A stretch of DNA of 64,000 nt, taken from contig CAZTXB010000013.1 of NCBI GenBank assembly GCA_964617955.1, positions 1-64,000 on the forward strand, in the 5' to 3' direction. The position numbers and the translations under genes are program-made. Shown here piece after piece: positions 1 to 8,734 of this stretch (positions within the stretch are counted from its first letter, which is position 1; each line of letters starts with the position of its first letter). The stretch comes from JABWCE01 sp964617955 (GTDB lineage Bacteria; Bacteroidota; Bacteroidia; NS11-12g; UBA9320). Under the pieces are notes generated by a model, which worked only from the letters and a program-made list of their open reading frames with translations, searched no databases and was not told the origin of the DNA.

Positions 1-57
1 ACAAATATATGTTAAATTGTTTGAATATCAAACTATTATGAGTGACAAAGTAGAAAT

Positions 58-295
58 AGGGCCTGCTGAAAAAGTTCAGTGTGCGTTCATTACAAGGAGG
101 CAAGGCGAAGATGTACTTTGCCGTACCTCGAGCCGAAGCCGACGAAGTAAGGGACGTGCAATGAACTAACGTCTTTATGAAGGCATTCGATGCACGATAT
201 TTTTATGGTTCACTACTTTTATCGTGCATTAAAAGCAATAAAAGTTTTAATGAACCTCATCATATCAAGCCTTTAAGTGTTTTTCAGCAGGCCCT
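58..295 (+). mobile_element. 238-bp MITE-like element, copy 1
   Basis: Non-coding element bounded by perfect terminal inverted repeats of at least 15 bp (AGGGCCTGCTGAAAAA at the left, its complement at the right). It is flanked by a 4-bp direct repeat AAAT at 54-57 and 296-299, consistent with a target-site duplication. A second copy of identical length lies inverted at 23390-23627. By eye the two differ at about 8-9 positions, all in the half proximal to 295; the first ~110 bp are identical. Internal inverted repeats (GTTCATT 85-91 with AATGAAC 160-166; TGCACGAT 191-198 with ATCGTGCA 221-228) would fold the transcript strongly. No transposase is encoded, so it would have to be moved by an enzyme supplied elsewhere. 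It interrupts the 3' end of the pseudogene at 300-765. The source IS family is not identified. Confidence 0.85.
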
Positions 296-299
296 AAAT

Positions 300-765
300 A
301 GCTTACTATGTTTATTAGGCACACCATTGAGTTCGCACAAATTTCTGGTTGTTCGTTTTCTATGGCTTTAATGTACGTGTTGTAGTTGGCATTAGGTGTT
401 AGGTTAATTGCTCTAAAACGTTTAGCCAATTTGTGGTCTTTATCTCAAATAGGAAGTTTATTCGTCCTCAAAAAATCCTCATAATCAATCAACAATTCTT
501 CTAAACTTGCTCTCGCCACATTGGTCAATTTTATTTCCATCTCTTTTGACGTTCCGCTAGCCATGCTTGCTTCTACAATGTTTTGTTTTCCACTTCTGGC
601 CGCTTGCACCATCTGGTCAATGGTTCTGTCATATTTTCTAAAAAACCTATTAGTAAAATAAATGGTGCCATCATAAATAATCTCTGATTTTTGGTAGGTT
701 ATCAAATTGTGATAACCACCGTGGGTCGGAATAATGCCTACGGGGTTGTTTTTGTTTTCTTGCAT
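300..765 (-). pseudogene. Four-helix-bundle suffix domain protein, nonsense-mutated and truncated by the MITE
   Basis: The intact reading frame gives 106 residues (445-765) resembling the four-helix-bundle suffix family, related to 23S rRNA intervening-sequence four-helix proteins; the motif VQAARSGKQNIVEAS and the later RASLEELLIDYEDFLR are visible. The frame stops at a TGA (445-447) exactly where I recall relatives having Trp before DKD. Translation of the same frame continues homologous-looking beyond it (DKDHKLAKRFRAINLTPNAN, then EICANSMVCLINIVSYL) until the MITE boundary near 296. The gene therefore carries a nonsense mutation and has lost its C-terminus to the insertion. The sequence left of the element (1-57) does not give a recognisable continuation. 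The family role is unknown. Confidence 0.72.
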
Positions 766-871
766 TTTATTTATTCTGTTAAGGTCTCATTTAGTTTATC
801 AATAATCTTTTTGGTTCACTCACCAAATAGTAGCAACAACTTTCCCAAGCCATTTTGGGCCTTGGAAATGC

Positions 872-1519
872 TTAAAACCAAAAACTCATGCCTGCTTTGG
901 CATACACTCCTGCGCCATATCCTCCCTCTGCCAGAAATGCGTAATTGCTGTTGGCGAAATATTGAAAACCATAACCCATCCTGAGGTTTAATTTTTTGGA
1001 ATTCGACTGTTTTTTATCCGGAAAGAATGCCGTTCCGGTTTGTGTCTTTTTTAATAATTCAACCCCGCCTTGCATATTTACATAACCAATGATTCTTTTT
1101 TGCACCAGCGTTATGACATTGGCATTCAGCAAAATTCTGTTGCGAATTTGTTCTTCTTTATAAGCGTTCTTGCTTTTCGAACTTATGTCGATTTTAGCAT
1201 AGGAATAATCTAGTCCAAGGCCTAAAAATTTATAAGGGATTTTTTTAACAGGTGCGATATAATGCTCCAGCCTAAGCCCATACATTCCCTGAGTTTTTGC
1301 CTCCATCGAATCCTTCACTAACCCTTTTAGGTCAGTATTAGGAAATCCGTAATAAATAATTATTGGGCTACTGCCTCCCGGTTGAACACAACATAAGTTA
1401 GTGCCTGTTTTTGAGTCGAGATCCCTTACGTAGGAATTCCCTTTTTTTAAGAAACAAAAACAGCCTGTAAAAAGGACTAGAGTGAGGAAGGACAATAAAA
1501 TGGTATGAATGGGTTTCAT
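872..1519 (-). CDS. Hypothetical outer-envelope lipoprotein
   Basis: 215 residues. The N-terminus is a lipoprotein signal: a hydrophobic stretch followed by lipobox LFTGC with the lipidated Cys at residue 20. The mature part is rich in alternating hydrophobic and aromatic residues and ends in SFWF, the terminal-aromatic pattern usual for outer-membrane beta-barrel proteins, so an outer-membrane location is inferred. I do not recognise a named family. It is transcribed in the same direction as the FkbM methyltransferase upstream (67-bp gap), with which it may be co-transcribed; no functional link is evident. Confidence 0.6.
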   Translation of the reverse strand: MKPIHTILLSFLTLVLFTGCFCFLKKGNSYVRDLDSKTGTNLCCVQPGGSSPIIIYYGFPNTDLKGLVKDSMEAKTQGMYGLRLEHYIAPVKKIPYKFLGLGLDYSYAKIDISSKSKNAYKEEQIRNRILLNANVITLVQKRIIGYVNMQGGVELLKKTQTGTAFFPDKKQSNSKKLNLRMGYGFQYFANSNYAFLAEGGYGAGVYAKAGMSFWF

Positions 1520-1585
1520 GAGGCGGTTTTCAAATGTACAACTATTTGCAAATGAATTGAGCTTCTAAAGCCTTTTACTCTGCCC

Positions 1586-2350
1586 TTAATGGCTTACCAC
1601 TATATTCTTGTATTTTGACTGTGGCCACTTTTCAAATTCGGGTATTTTATCGGTTGGGAATTCGCTCAATTTTCCATTTTCTAAAAATTTAATGCGCAGG
1701 CCTAAGCCTTCTAGCACCTCACATAATTCTTTTACCGAACTGCCTGAAGCATGCAATCCATAAGGCCAAAACTCAAGCAGCAGTTTGATATCAGGGTTGG
1801 TTTTAATGGTGTTTTTCATCCCTCTTAAGGCAGCCACCTCGTATCCCTGTATATCCATTTTTACAAGATTTACCTGAAAAGATTCATGAATGTAGCTGTC
1901 TATGCTCACACAATCAATGGTCTCAACCGATTCGTATTCACTCACCGCATAGGTTCGGTGATCCACATTTAAGTCTTTCGACTTATAAATTTTGAGGCTG
2001 CCATCTGCATCACTTACCGCTTTGTTATTGAGCACTATGTTTACTGCGGTTCCTGCATTTCGTTTAAGGTGTTTAAAATTCATTGCATCAGGTTCAAAGG
2101 AGTGCACCTTGCCATATTTTCCTGTACACTTCGCCAATATCTTCGTGTAAAAACCGATGTTGGCACCAATGTCTAAGACCGTGTCTCCGGGCTTTACCAA
2201 CTTTTTTAAAAATTTTATTTCCTCTGCATCCTGCCGATTTTTAAAAATAGGATACAACAGGTTATAAATAGGGAAAAATCTGCTGTAAAGAATATGCCCA
2301 ATGGTAATTGAAATCGGTTTCGCCATAGCCTGCAAAAATAAAGCCTTCAA
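1586..2350 (-). CDS. FkbM family S-adenosylmethionine methyltransferase
   Basis: 254 residues. The SAM-binding motif I VLDIGANIGFYT lies at about residues 58-69, followed by the acidic FEPD at 85-88 that contacts the SAM ribose, and VKMDIQGYEVAALRGM near 163-178, the signature of the FkbM methyltransferase fold. Family members O-methylate sugars or polyketides; the substrate cannot be read here, and no glycan cluster surrounds the gene. The N-terminal ~45 residues are hydrophobic/aromatic but not a clear signal peptide, so a cytoplasmic enzyme is expected. It is divergent from the cyclophilin gene at 2401, sharing a 50-bp intergenic region. Confidence 0.85.
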   Translation of the reverse strand: MKALFLQAMAKPISITIGHILYSRFFPIYNLLYPIFKNRQDAEEIKFLKKLVKPGDTVLDIGANIGFYTKILAKCTGKYGKVHSFEPDAMNFKHLKRNAGTAVNIVLNNKAVSDADGSLKIYKSKDLNVDHRTYAVSEYESVETIDCVSIDSYIHESFQVNLVKMDIQGYEVAALRGMKNTIKTNPDIKLLLEFWPYGLHASGSSVKELCEVLEGLGLRIKFLENGKLSEFPTDKIPEFEKWPQSKYKNIVVSH

Positions 2351-2355
2351 TCCAT

Positions 2356-2363
2356 TATCTTTG
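2356..2363 (+). promoter_or_regulatory. Bacteroidota -7 element TATCTTTG
   Basis: Matches the TAnnTTTG consensus of the Bacteroidota primary sigma factor, 38 bp ahead of the cyclophilin start. No good TTTG -33 element is seen at the usual 19-21 bp distance, so the call is tentative. Confidence 0.4.
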
Positions 2364-2400
2364 CACCCGTTATTTTAATCCCATTTTACCTGTTTAAGAA

Positions 2401-3069
2401 ATGAAAAATTTTAATTTTCTTTTGCCTTTTATTTCCATTCTTTTTATCATGGCTTGTCAAAACAAAGCCGTGAACGAGGAACAATCCCTTGACGAATCCT
2501 CCGAAGTTGTAACAAGCACCGTTGACACCGCCTCCGGATTATTTGCAATGATTTATACCGATAGAGGACCTGTGATTATCAAATTATTCCCTGACAAGGC
2601 CCCTATGACGGTTGCCAATTTTGTAGCCCTTGCCGAAGGGTCTATGCCCAATACCTTTCGCAAAGCAGGACAGCCTTATTACGATAGTTTGAAATTTCAT
2701 CGTGTAATCAGTATTACCAACCGCGATAATGAAAATTTTATGATTCAGGGTGGAGACCCTAATGGAAATGGAACCGGAGGCCCGGGGTATCAATTTAAGG
2801 ACGAGTTTTCTGACCTTAAACTCGACAGACCTGGTATTTTGGCCATGGCCAATTCAGGTCCCGGAACCAATGGAAGTCAATTTTTTATTACCCTCAGGGC
2901 TACCCCTCATCTCGACGGAGTACATACTGTATTTGGCGAAGTGATTTCAGGAGGCGATATCCCTTTTATGATAAGGACCAACGATTTGATTAAAAAAATT
3001 AAAATCTTGCGCAAAGGAGATCAGGCTATGAAATTTGATGCCATGGCTGAATTTAACAAACGCAAATAG
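2401..3069 (+). CDS. Cyclophilin-type peptidyl-prolyl isomerase, lipoprotein
   Basis: 222 residues. The signal ends in FIMAC with the lipidated Cys at residue 19, then an acidic linker, then a cyclophilin domain from about residue 47 to the end with FHRVI, the GGDPNGNGTGGPGY loop and GSQFFITL. It should catalyse cis-trans isomerisation of Xaa-Pro bonds in the periplasm. A second, longer cyclophilin lipoprotein is at 34502-35485. The stop is only 10 bp before the pgk start, so the two are probably co-transcribed. Confidence 0.9.
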   Translation: MKNFNFLLPFISILFIMACQNKAVNEEQSLDESSEVVTSTVDTASGLFAMIYTDRGPVIIKLFPDKAPMTVANFVALAEGSMPNTFRKAGQPYYDSLKFHRVISITNRDNENFMIQGGDPNGNGTGGPGYQFKDEFSDLKLDRPGILAMANSGPGTNGSQFFITLRATPHLDGVHTVFGEVISGGDIPFMIRTNDLIKKIKILRKGDQAMKFDAMAEFNKRK

Positions 3070-3079
3070 CTCTGTCTTT

Positions 3080-4285
3080 ATGAATACAGTAGACCAATAT
3101 AATTTTTCAGGTAAGAAAGTTTTAGTGCGGGTCGATTTTAATGTTCCGCTTGATGCTCAGTATAAAATAACTGATGACTCCAGAATTCAGGCTGCTTTGC
3201 CAACTATAAAAAAAATTCTCGATGAGGGTGGCTCTGTTATTCTGATGTCTCATTTGGGAAGGCCAAAAGAAGGGCCAAGCGAAAAGTATTCCCTTAGACA
3301 TTTAAAAAGTCACCTCGAAGAACTTTTAAACAAACCCGTACACTTTGCAAAGGACTGCATAGGTGATGATTCCCTAACTATGTCTATGCAGCTCAAAGCG
3401 GGAGAGGTACTCCTGCTTGAAAATTTGCGATTTTATAAGCAGGAAGAAGGCGGGGACACCGCTTTTGCCGAAAAGCTCGCTAAAATGGGCGATTTTTACG
3501 TGAACGACGCCTTTGGAACAGCCCATCGCGCCCATGCAAGCACTGCAGTCATTGCCGGTTTTTTTCCCGACGCCAAATGCTTTGGATACCTCATGGCTGC
3601 CGAAGTGGAGAACGCCGAGAAAGTGATGAAAAATCCGGAACGGCCTTTTACTGCCATTGTCGGAGGAGCCAAGGTAAGCGATAAAATTTTGATCATAGAA
3701 AATTTGCTCAATATCGCCGATAATATTCTCATTGGAGGAGGGATGTCGTACACTTTTATCAAAGCTCAGGGCGGCGAAATCGGAACCTCCCTTTGCGAAA
3801 ATGAACGCCTGGATCTTACAAAAGACATTTTAAAACGCGCAGAGCAACATGGCGTTAAGATCTATCTTCCGAAAGATTCGGTGGTTGCAGATGCCTTTAG
3901 CAACGATGCAAATACGGGGGTGGAACTAAGCAATAACATCCCATCAAATTGGATGGCCTTGGATATTGGGCCATCGGCTATTCAAACGTATAACGAAGTA
4001 ATTGCCAACAGTAAAACCGTATTGTGGAACGGTCCAATGGGGGTATTTGAAATGTCAAGCTTTGAGAAGGGGACAAAAGAAATTGCCGTTTCGTTGGTCA
4101 AAGCCACAGAAAAAGGTTGTTTTACGCTCATTGGCGGCGGCGATTCAGCTGCAGCCATTCACAAGTTTAAGCTCGACGATAAGGTTAGCTATGTTTCGAC
4201 CGGTGGTGGTGCTTTGCTGGAATATTTTGAAGGCAAGTTCTTGCCCGGAATTGCGGCCATAGAAACCCAGGGAATTTCTGCCTAG
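3080..4285 (+). CDS. pgk: Phosphoglycerate kinase
   Basis: 401 residues, normal for the family. It transfers phosphate from 1,3-bisphosphoglycerate to ADP in glycolysis. Visible motifs are the N-terminal substrate site VRVDFNVPL, LMSHLGRPK, and the C-terminal nucleotide loop GGGDSAAAI. The frame is open back to 3035 within the preceding gene, but the family begins with 'M..VDQYNFSGKKVLVRVDF', which fixes the start at 3080. Convergent with the zinc peptidase gene, 6 bp apart, with no obvious terminator hairpin between them. Confidence 0.97.
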   Translation: MNTVDQYNFSGKKVLVRVDFNVPLDAQYKITDDSRIQAALPTIKKILDEGGSVILMSHLGRPKEGPSEKYSLRHLKSHLEELLNKPVHFAKDCIGDDSLTMSMQLKAGEVLLLENLRFYKQEEGGDTAFAEKLAKMGDFYVNDAFGTAHRAHASTAVIAGFFPDAKCFGYLMAAEVENAEKVMKNPERPFTAIVGGAKVSDKILIIENLLNIADNILIGGGMSYTFIKAQGGEIGTSLCENERLDLTKDILKRAEQHGVKIYLPKDSVVADAFSNDANTGVELSNNIPSNWMALDIGPSAIQTYNEVIANSKTVLWNGPMGVFEMSSFEKGTKEIAVSLVKATEKGCFTLIGGGDSAAAIHKFKLDDKVSYVSTGGGALLEYFEGKFLPGIAAIETQGISA

Positions 4286-4291
4286 AGCCTG

Positions 4292-5152
4292 TCACTCCTC
4301 AAGCAAATTCTTAAAAGTATTTCCCTGGCTGAGGTCACCGCTTTGAAATCCCTTCATAAACCAGTACTTTCTTTGTTCGGAGGTTCCATGTGTAAAAGAT
4401 TCAGGTACAACATGGCCTTGCATGCGCTTCTGAATGGCATCATCGCCTACTGCCTCTGCTGCGCTTAACGCCTCCTCAATATCACCGGATTCCATATATT
4501 TTTGATTGTAATGGCTCCAAATGCCGGCATAAAAATCGGCTTGCAACTCAAGAGCGACGGATAATTTATTGGCTTCGGCTTCCGTTTTACCTACCTGATT
4601 CCTTCTCATTCTTGCTGAATTTCCATTTAAGGTTTGTATGTGGTGACCTACCTCATGGGCTATCACATAAGCAATGGCAAAATCTCCTCCTTTGGCACCA
4701 AGCTTGTTTTTTAATTCTTCAAAAAAACCTAAATCCATATATACTTTTCGATCGGAAGGGCAATAGAAGGGTCCTGAAGCCGATGAAGCTCCACCACATG
4801 CGGTTTCTACCTCTCCTTTAAATAATACCATTTTCGGGAAATCATAGGTTTCTCCATTTTCTTGATACAATTTACTCCAGGTGTCCTCGGTATCCGCAAA
4901 AACGGTCGATGCAAACTCACCGAGTTGCTTGTCCTCATCGGAAAGGGCCTGGGGACTTTCTTGCGCGTTTTCCGTAGGCGTTTTAATTTGGTCTAAAACC
5001 GGATTTAGCAATTTTGCGGTATCCCCACCAATCAGGTTAACTATTAAAATAATAATTCCCAATATCCCACCGCCTACAAGGGTTTTACCTCCTCCGCTCA
5101 ATCCTCTTCTGTCTTCAACGTTGTCGCTCTGGCGACGGCCTAACCATTTCAT
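4292..5152 (-). CDS. Neutral zinc metallopeptidase, YpfJ/KPN_02809 family
   Basis: 286 residues: a cytoplasmic N-terminus with basic residues, one transmembrane helix at about 26-43, and an extracytoplasmic peptidase domain. The zinc site HEVGHH is at 166-171, and the downstream ELQADFYAGIW (about 202-212) supplies the family's third ligand region. Two conserved Cys (about 119 and 131) could form a disulphide. The family is widespread in bacteria but its substrates are unknown. The stop of the upstream gene at 5173 is 20 bp away, so co-transcription with the binding-protein gene is likely. Confidence 0.88.
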   Translation of the reverse strand: MKWLGRRQSDNVEDRRGLSGGGKTLVGGGILGIIILIVNLIGGDTAKLLNPVLDQIKTPTENAQESPQALSDEDKQLGEFASTVFADTEDTWSKLYQENGETYDFPKMVLFKGEVETACGGASSASGPFYCPSDRKVYMDLGFFEELKNKLGAKGGDFAIAYVIAHEVGHHIQTLNGNSARMRRNQVGKTEAEANKLSVALELQADFYAGIWSHYNQKYMESGDIEEALSAAEAVGDDAIQKRMQGHVVPESFTHGTSEQRKYWFMKGFQSGDLSQGNTFKNLLEE

Positions 5153-5172
5153 GTTTTATCTGTTTTTTTTAT

Positions 5173-6036
5173 TTATGTTAAACTTACCCATGGGGCACAG
5201 CAATGTTCCGGCTTTATCACCTCATCTATGACGCCAACCTCATGGAGAACCTGCGCAGTTGTATAGATCATGTCGGCACTTATTTGTCCCCGCGTTTCCC
5301 ATTCTGTAATTTGAAACCACTCGTACATTTTGTCGATTTTAAGCCCATATCTTTTAGCGAGGGGTTCAATGTCGGCATTCGCCATAAAGTCGCCTGAAGC
5401 GGTTCTAATGGCCCTTAGCATGCGATTAACATCGGTGAACCTATGGTTGATGGTGTCCTGATTTGCAGCTATCACAAATCCGGGCCAAGGCGTTGGCAAC
5501 TCACCTATTCTTTTGAGTTTTCCTGACTCCACCCAAGGCATGGTCATAAATTTTTCCCATAAGAAAACCTCTGCCTCTCCTTTGTTTAATGCTTGGATTG
5601 CCCCCTCCAAATCGTTTACCAAAACAAAATCCTCCTTATTTATCGTATAACCAAGCTGATTGGCCAACACATAAGCCATAATATGAGATCCAGAGCCAAA
5701 TCTGCTAATGGCAAAGCGCTTGCCCTCTATTCCAAACTTGTGCTGTATTGAGCTGCTGTTTGATACATGTATTCCCCACCTTAAGGCCGACTTTACAAAG
5801 ACCTGTATGATTTTACTTTGGTTCCCCTTGGCAATGTTGGCAATCATGCCTTCCGTCAAAACAACGGCCACATCGACTTCTCCTGAATTGAGAGACTGAA
5901 CAATAGATCCTGTACCGCTTTTGTTGTCCTGCCATTGTATCTCAATGTTTTCCTTTTTAAAATACCCTTGCTCTGCAGCATAATGCCATGGATAGTTAAA
6001 ATGCTCGGGAACTCCAGAAATTTTAAATCGGTTCAT
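5173..6036 (-). CDS. NMT1/THI5-like substrate-binding protein without a signal peptide
   Basis: 287 residues with the periplasmic-binding-protein type II fold typical of NMT1/SsuA proteins: the N-terminal PEHFNYPWHYAAEQGYF, then SLNSGEVDVAVVLTEG and AISRFGSGSHIMAYVLANQLG. Such proteins normally deliver pyrimidines, taurine or alkanesulfonates to an ABC importer. Here the protein begins directly with the domain, has no signal peptide or lipobox, and no permease or ATPase gene is nearby. It could be cytoplasmic, as for THI5-type enzymes or sensors. The ligand is unknown. It lies 20 bp upstream of the zinc peptidase gene and downstream of the E1 dehydrogenase gene on the same strand. Confidence 0.8.
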   Translation of the reverse strand: MNRFKISGVPEHFNYPWHYAAEQGYFKKENIEIQWQDNKSGTGSIVQSLNSGEVDVAVVLTEGMIANIAKGNQSKIIQVFVKSALRWGIHVSNSSSIQHKFGIEGKRFAISRFGSGSHIMAYVLANQLGYTINKEDFVLVNDLEGAIQALNKGEAEVFLWEKFMTMPWVESGKLKRIGELPTPWPGFVIAANQDTINHRFTDVNRMLRAIRTASGDFMANADIEPLAKRYGLKIDKMYEWFQITEWETRGQISADMIYTTAQVLHEVGVIDEVIKPEHCCAPWVSLT

Positions 6037-6098
6037 TGGGCTATACTCTACAAATTAGGTAAAAGGTTAAACTTACTGCCTGTGCTTTTTTGTTTTTA

Positions 6099-8186
6099 TT
6101 AATAGTCAAGGAGCGCTTTTAATGCAATGAGCACTTTTTCAGCGCTTGGCAACATCTGCTTTTCAAGATCCATGTTGAGAGGAACAGCCGGCAGATTTAA
6201 GGAGCCTAGGGTTTGAACAGGAGCATCTAAAAATTTAAAGCATTGGCTTGCTATTCTACCTGCTATGGCCTCAGCAAATGAATTTCGAAGGGTTTCTTCT
6301 GTGAGCACCAGCACTTTCCCGTGGCGCTTTACGCTTTCAAAAATGGCCTCATCATCGCAAGGGTTTAAGGTTCTCAAATCTAAAATTTCCACACGATTGA
6401 CCAGTTGTGAGGCTGCAGCTATCGCCCAATAGACTCCCATCCCGTAGGTTATCACCGAGCAGGTATTGCCCTTGGCCACTTCTTCTTCATCGGCGCTTAT
6501 AACGACTCTTGCCTTGCCCAGAGGTATGATGTAATCGGCATCAGGCTCAAGGGTTTTAGCCGCTTCAGTTCCAGGAACTTTGCTCCAGTATAGGCCTTTG
6601 TGCTCAAACATCACTACCGGGTTCGGATCTAAAAATGCAGCCTTCATCAGCCCTTTCATATCGGCTGCGTTGCTGGGGTAAACTACCTTTATTCCTTTTA
6701 TTTGCAATATACTGCTTTCGACGGTTCCACTGTGATAGGGGCCGCCGCCGCCGTAGGCGCCTGTGGGGACTCGAATTAAACTTTGAATTGGAAATTTTCC
6801 TACGGTTAAGTAGCACGACTTTGATAACTCTGTAACCAATTGATTAATCCCCGGCCATATATAATCGGCGAATTGAATTTCAACGATAGGCTTACATCCA
6901 ACAGCACTCATGCCTTGTGTACTCCCTACGATATATGCTTCCTGTATTGGGGTATTAAATACCCTGTGCGTCCCAAATTTTTTTGCCAGTGAAGCGGCTT
7001 CTCTAAACACACCACCCAATCTTATTCCAACATCCTGTCCATATAAAAGGGCTTCCGGGTATTGGGTCATTATTTCGTCTATGGCATGCAGAGCACTGTC
7101 TACCATGATGATGGTTTCACTGTTCTGAGGTGCTCTTTGACCTAGTTCCTGCAGAACCGGAGTTGGAGCAAATTCATGCAAATGAACTGATTCCGGAGCA
7201 GGGTCTGGTGCTGAAACTGCCCTATCGAATTCCTTTTTAATAAACTCCTGTTCTCTCTCCTCTATTTCTTTTAACACTTCCGGTTCCTCCCCCAATACGA
7301 TTAACAATTCTCTTAATACCGGAAACGGATCATCCAGTGTTTGTTTGTCCAAATCGTCTCTGTACCACTCACTTCTCACCCCGCTTGTGTGATGCCCTAA
7401 CAAGGGAACCTTCACATGCACGAGCATTGGGCTTCTATGGGTTCTAACCCATTCAAAAGCTTCGCCCATGTATTTATAACATTCCGCAAAATCAATTCCC
7501 GAATAGGTTTCTCGTCTCAAGCCTTTAAAGCCAGCCGCATATTCATAAGCGTTCATGGCGCGCATCTCCTCCCCGCTGGCCGAAATTCCCCAATCGTTAT
7601 CCTGAACGAGGTACAGAATAGGCAATTGTTTTAAAACGGCCATCTGAAAAGCTTCTGCTACTTCCCCTTCTGTTACACATCCATCGCCCAAACTGCACAA
7701 AACTATGGGATTCCCTTTTCCATCCAACTTGTTTATTTTCTCAAGATAACTCAGCCCATGGGCAGCACCGGTGGCCGGTATGGCCTGCATGCCGGTGGCA
7801 CTGCTCTGATGAGGCATAATTGGCATGCCGGGTCTTTTTAAAGCCGGGTGGCTGTAATAGGTTCTGCCGCCTGAAAAAGGGTCGTCGTTTTTAGCCAATA
7901 ACTGTAGCATGAGTTCGTAAGGTTCCATGCCTATAGCCAGCAACATACTCTCATCGCGGTAATAAGGATAGGCGTAGTCTATATCTTTAAGATGTAGGCC
8001 AGTTGCCAATTGAATGGCCTCATGTCCTTTGCTTGTGCTGTGAACGTATTTGGTGATGTTTCTATTTTCTTCATACAGGGCAGCCATCGCTCTCGCCCTG
8101 CACATATACGCATACGCCTGTTTATAGAGTTCTTTCCCTGTCAGTAATTCATGGTGTTGTCGGGTTAGATTTTCGGTTTGACTCAT
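6099..8186 (-). CDS. Fused alpha/beta E1 component of a 2-oxoacid dehydrogenase
   Basis: 695 residues, the length of E1-alpha plus E1-beta in one chain. The alpha half (about 1-330) has the thiamine diphosphate/Mg motif starting GDG at 167-169 and ending near DND at 196-198. The beta half begins near residue 355 with SALHAIDEIMTQYPEALLYG and includes GTHRVFNTPIQEAYIVG and the transketolase C-terminal domain. It would decarboxylate a branched-chain 2-oxoacid or pyruvate and acylate the lipoyl group of E2. No E2 or E3 gene is in the window, so it depends on partners elsewhere and the substrate is not fixed. The 62-bp gap to the downstream binding-protein gene allows co-transcription. Confidence 0.9.
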   Translation of the reverse strand: MSQTENLTRQHHELLTGKELYKQAYAYMCRARAMAALYEENRNITKYVHSTSKGHEAIQLATGLHLKDIDYAYPYYRDESMLLAIGMEPYELMLQLLAKNDDPFSGGRTYYSHPALKRPGMPIMPHQSSATGMQAIPATGAAHGLSYLEKINKLDGKGNPIVLCSLGDGCVTEGEVAEAFQMAVLKQLPILYLVQDNDWGISASGEEMRAMNAYEYAAGFKGLRRETYSGIDFAECYKYMGEAFEWVRTHRSPMLVHVKVPLLGHHTSGVRSEWYRDDLDKQTLDDPFPVLRELLIVLGEEPEVLKEIEEREQEFIKKEFDRAVSAPDPAPESVHLHEFAPTPVLQELGQRAPQNSETIIMVDSALHAIDEIMTQYPEALLYGQDVGIRLGGVFREAASLAKKFGTHRVFNTPIQEAYIVGSTQGMSAVGCKPIVEIQFADYIWPGINQLVTELSKSCYLTVGKFPIQSLIRVPTGAYGGGGPYHSGTVESSILQIKGIKVVYPSNAADMKGLMKAAFLDPNPVVMFEHKGLYWSKVPGTEAAKTLEPDADYIIPLGKARVVISADEEEVAKGNTCSVITYGMGVYWAIAAASQLVNRVEILDLRTLNPCDDEAIFESVKRHGKVLVLTEETLRNSFAEAIAGRIASQCFKFLDAPVQTLGSLNLPAVPLNMDLEKQMLPSAEKVLIALKALLDY

Positions 8187-8361
8187 TCCTCCTAAAAAGG
8201 TGCAAGTTAATTCAATTGTGTTTTTATTTTAGACCTTAAATTCTGTTCTCTCAAATACTGCTTTAGTCCGGTTTCTGCTTAGGCTCTTTAATAGAGAAGA
8301 AGTCTTTAAGCGCAGAAATCAAACATGCAACGGTGGTTTGTATATTTTTTGAACAGAGCCT

Positions 8362-8734
8362 ATGACACAAAATGCTATCCATGGGTTTGAAATACCTTTA
8401 AAGAATTTTAACAGGGCTCACGTTTTTTATGAAACTATCTAAATGCCGACTTCAAGGTTATGGAAGCGATGGGTATGAAATCGTGCTTCTTTCCAGCAGA
8501 CTTGGAAAATGAAATAGGGGGCTGTATTATTGAGGGAAAGGGTTATGAGCCATCCGACAAAGGGTCCCTGATATATCTCAATGGTGACAGGGATCTCGAA
8601 GAAATCCTTTCTAAGGTTGAAGAGGCTGGAGGCAAAATTATTTTGTTTAAAACCGCTGTTGGCCCCAATGGCTCTATATGGCTCATTTTTCAGATACAGA
8701 AGGCAAGAGGGTCGGTTAGCATTCACCTGCTTGA
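8362..8734 (+). pseudogene. VOC-family (glyoxalase-like) protein, frameshifted
   Basis: Three reading frames in series reconstruct one VOC-superfamily protein of about 124 residues. Frame from ATG 8362 gives MTQNAIHGFEIPLKNFNRAH then VFYETI and a stop; the frame through 8460 continues DFKVMEAMGMKSCFFPADLE to GGKIILFKTAVGPNG; a third frame from about 8675 gives YMAHFSDTEGKRVG, a TAG, then HSPA and a stop at 8732-8734. This is the usual order of the family, including FEIP near the N-terminus and the terminal DTEGNRVGLHSP-like segment. Two frameshifts and one nonsense codon make it non-functional. Its 3' end overlaps the 3' end of the convergent WG-repeat gene. Intact family members act as small enzymes or binding proteins of mostly unknown substrate. 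Confidence 0.8.

Noticed and set aside
177..371. A 64-residue frame on the plus strand at the window start
   Set aside because: It lies within the MITE-like element and the pseudogene, with no homology or start signal.
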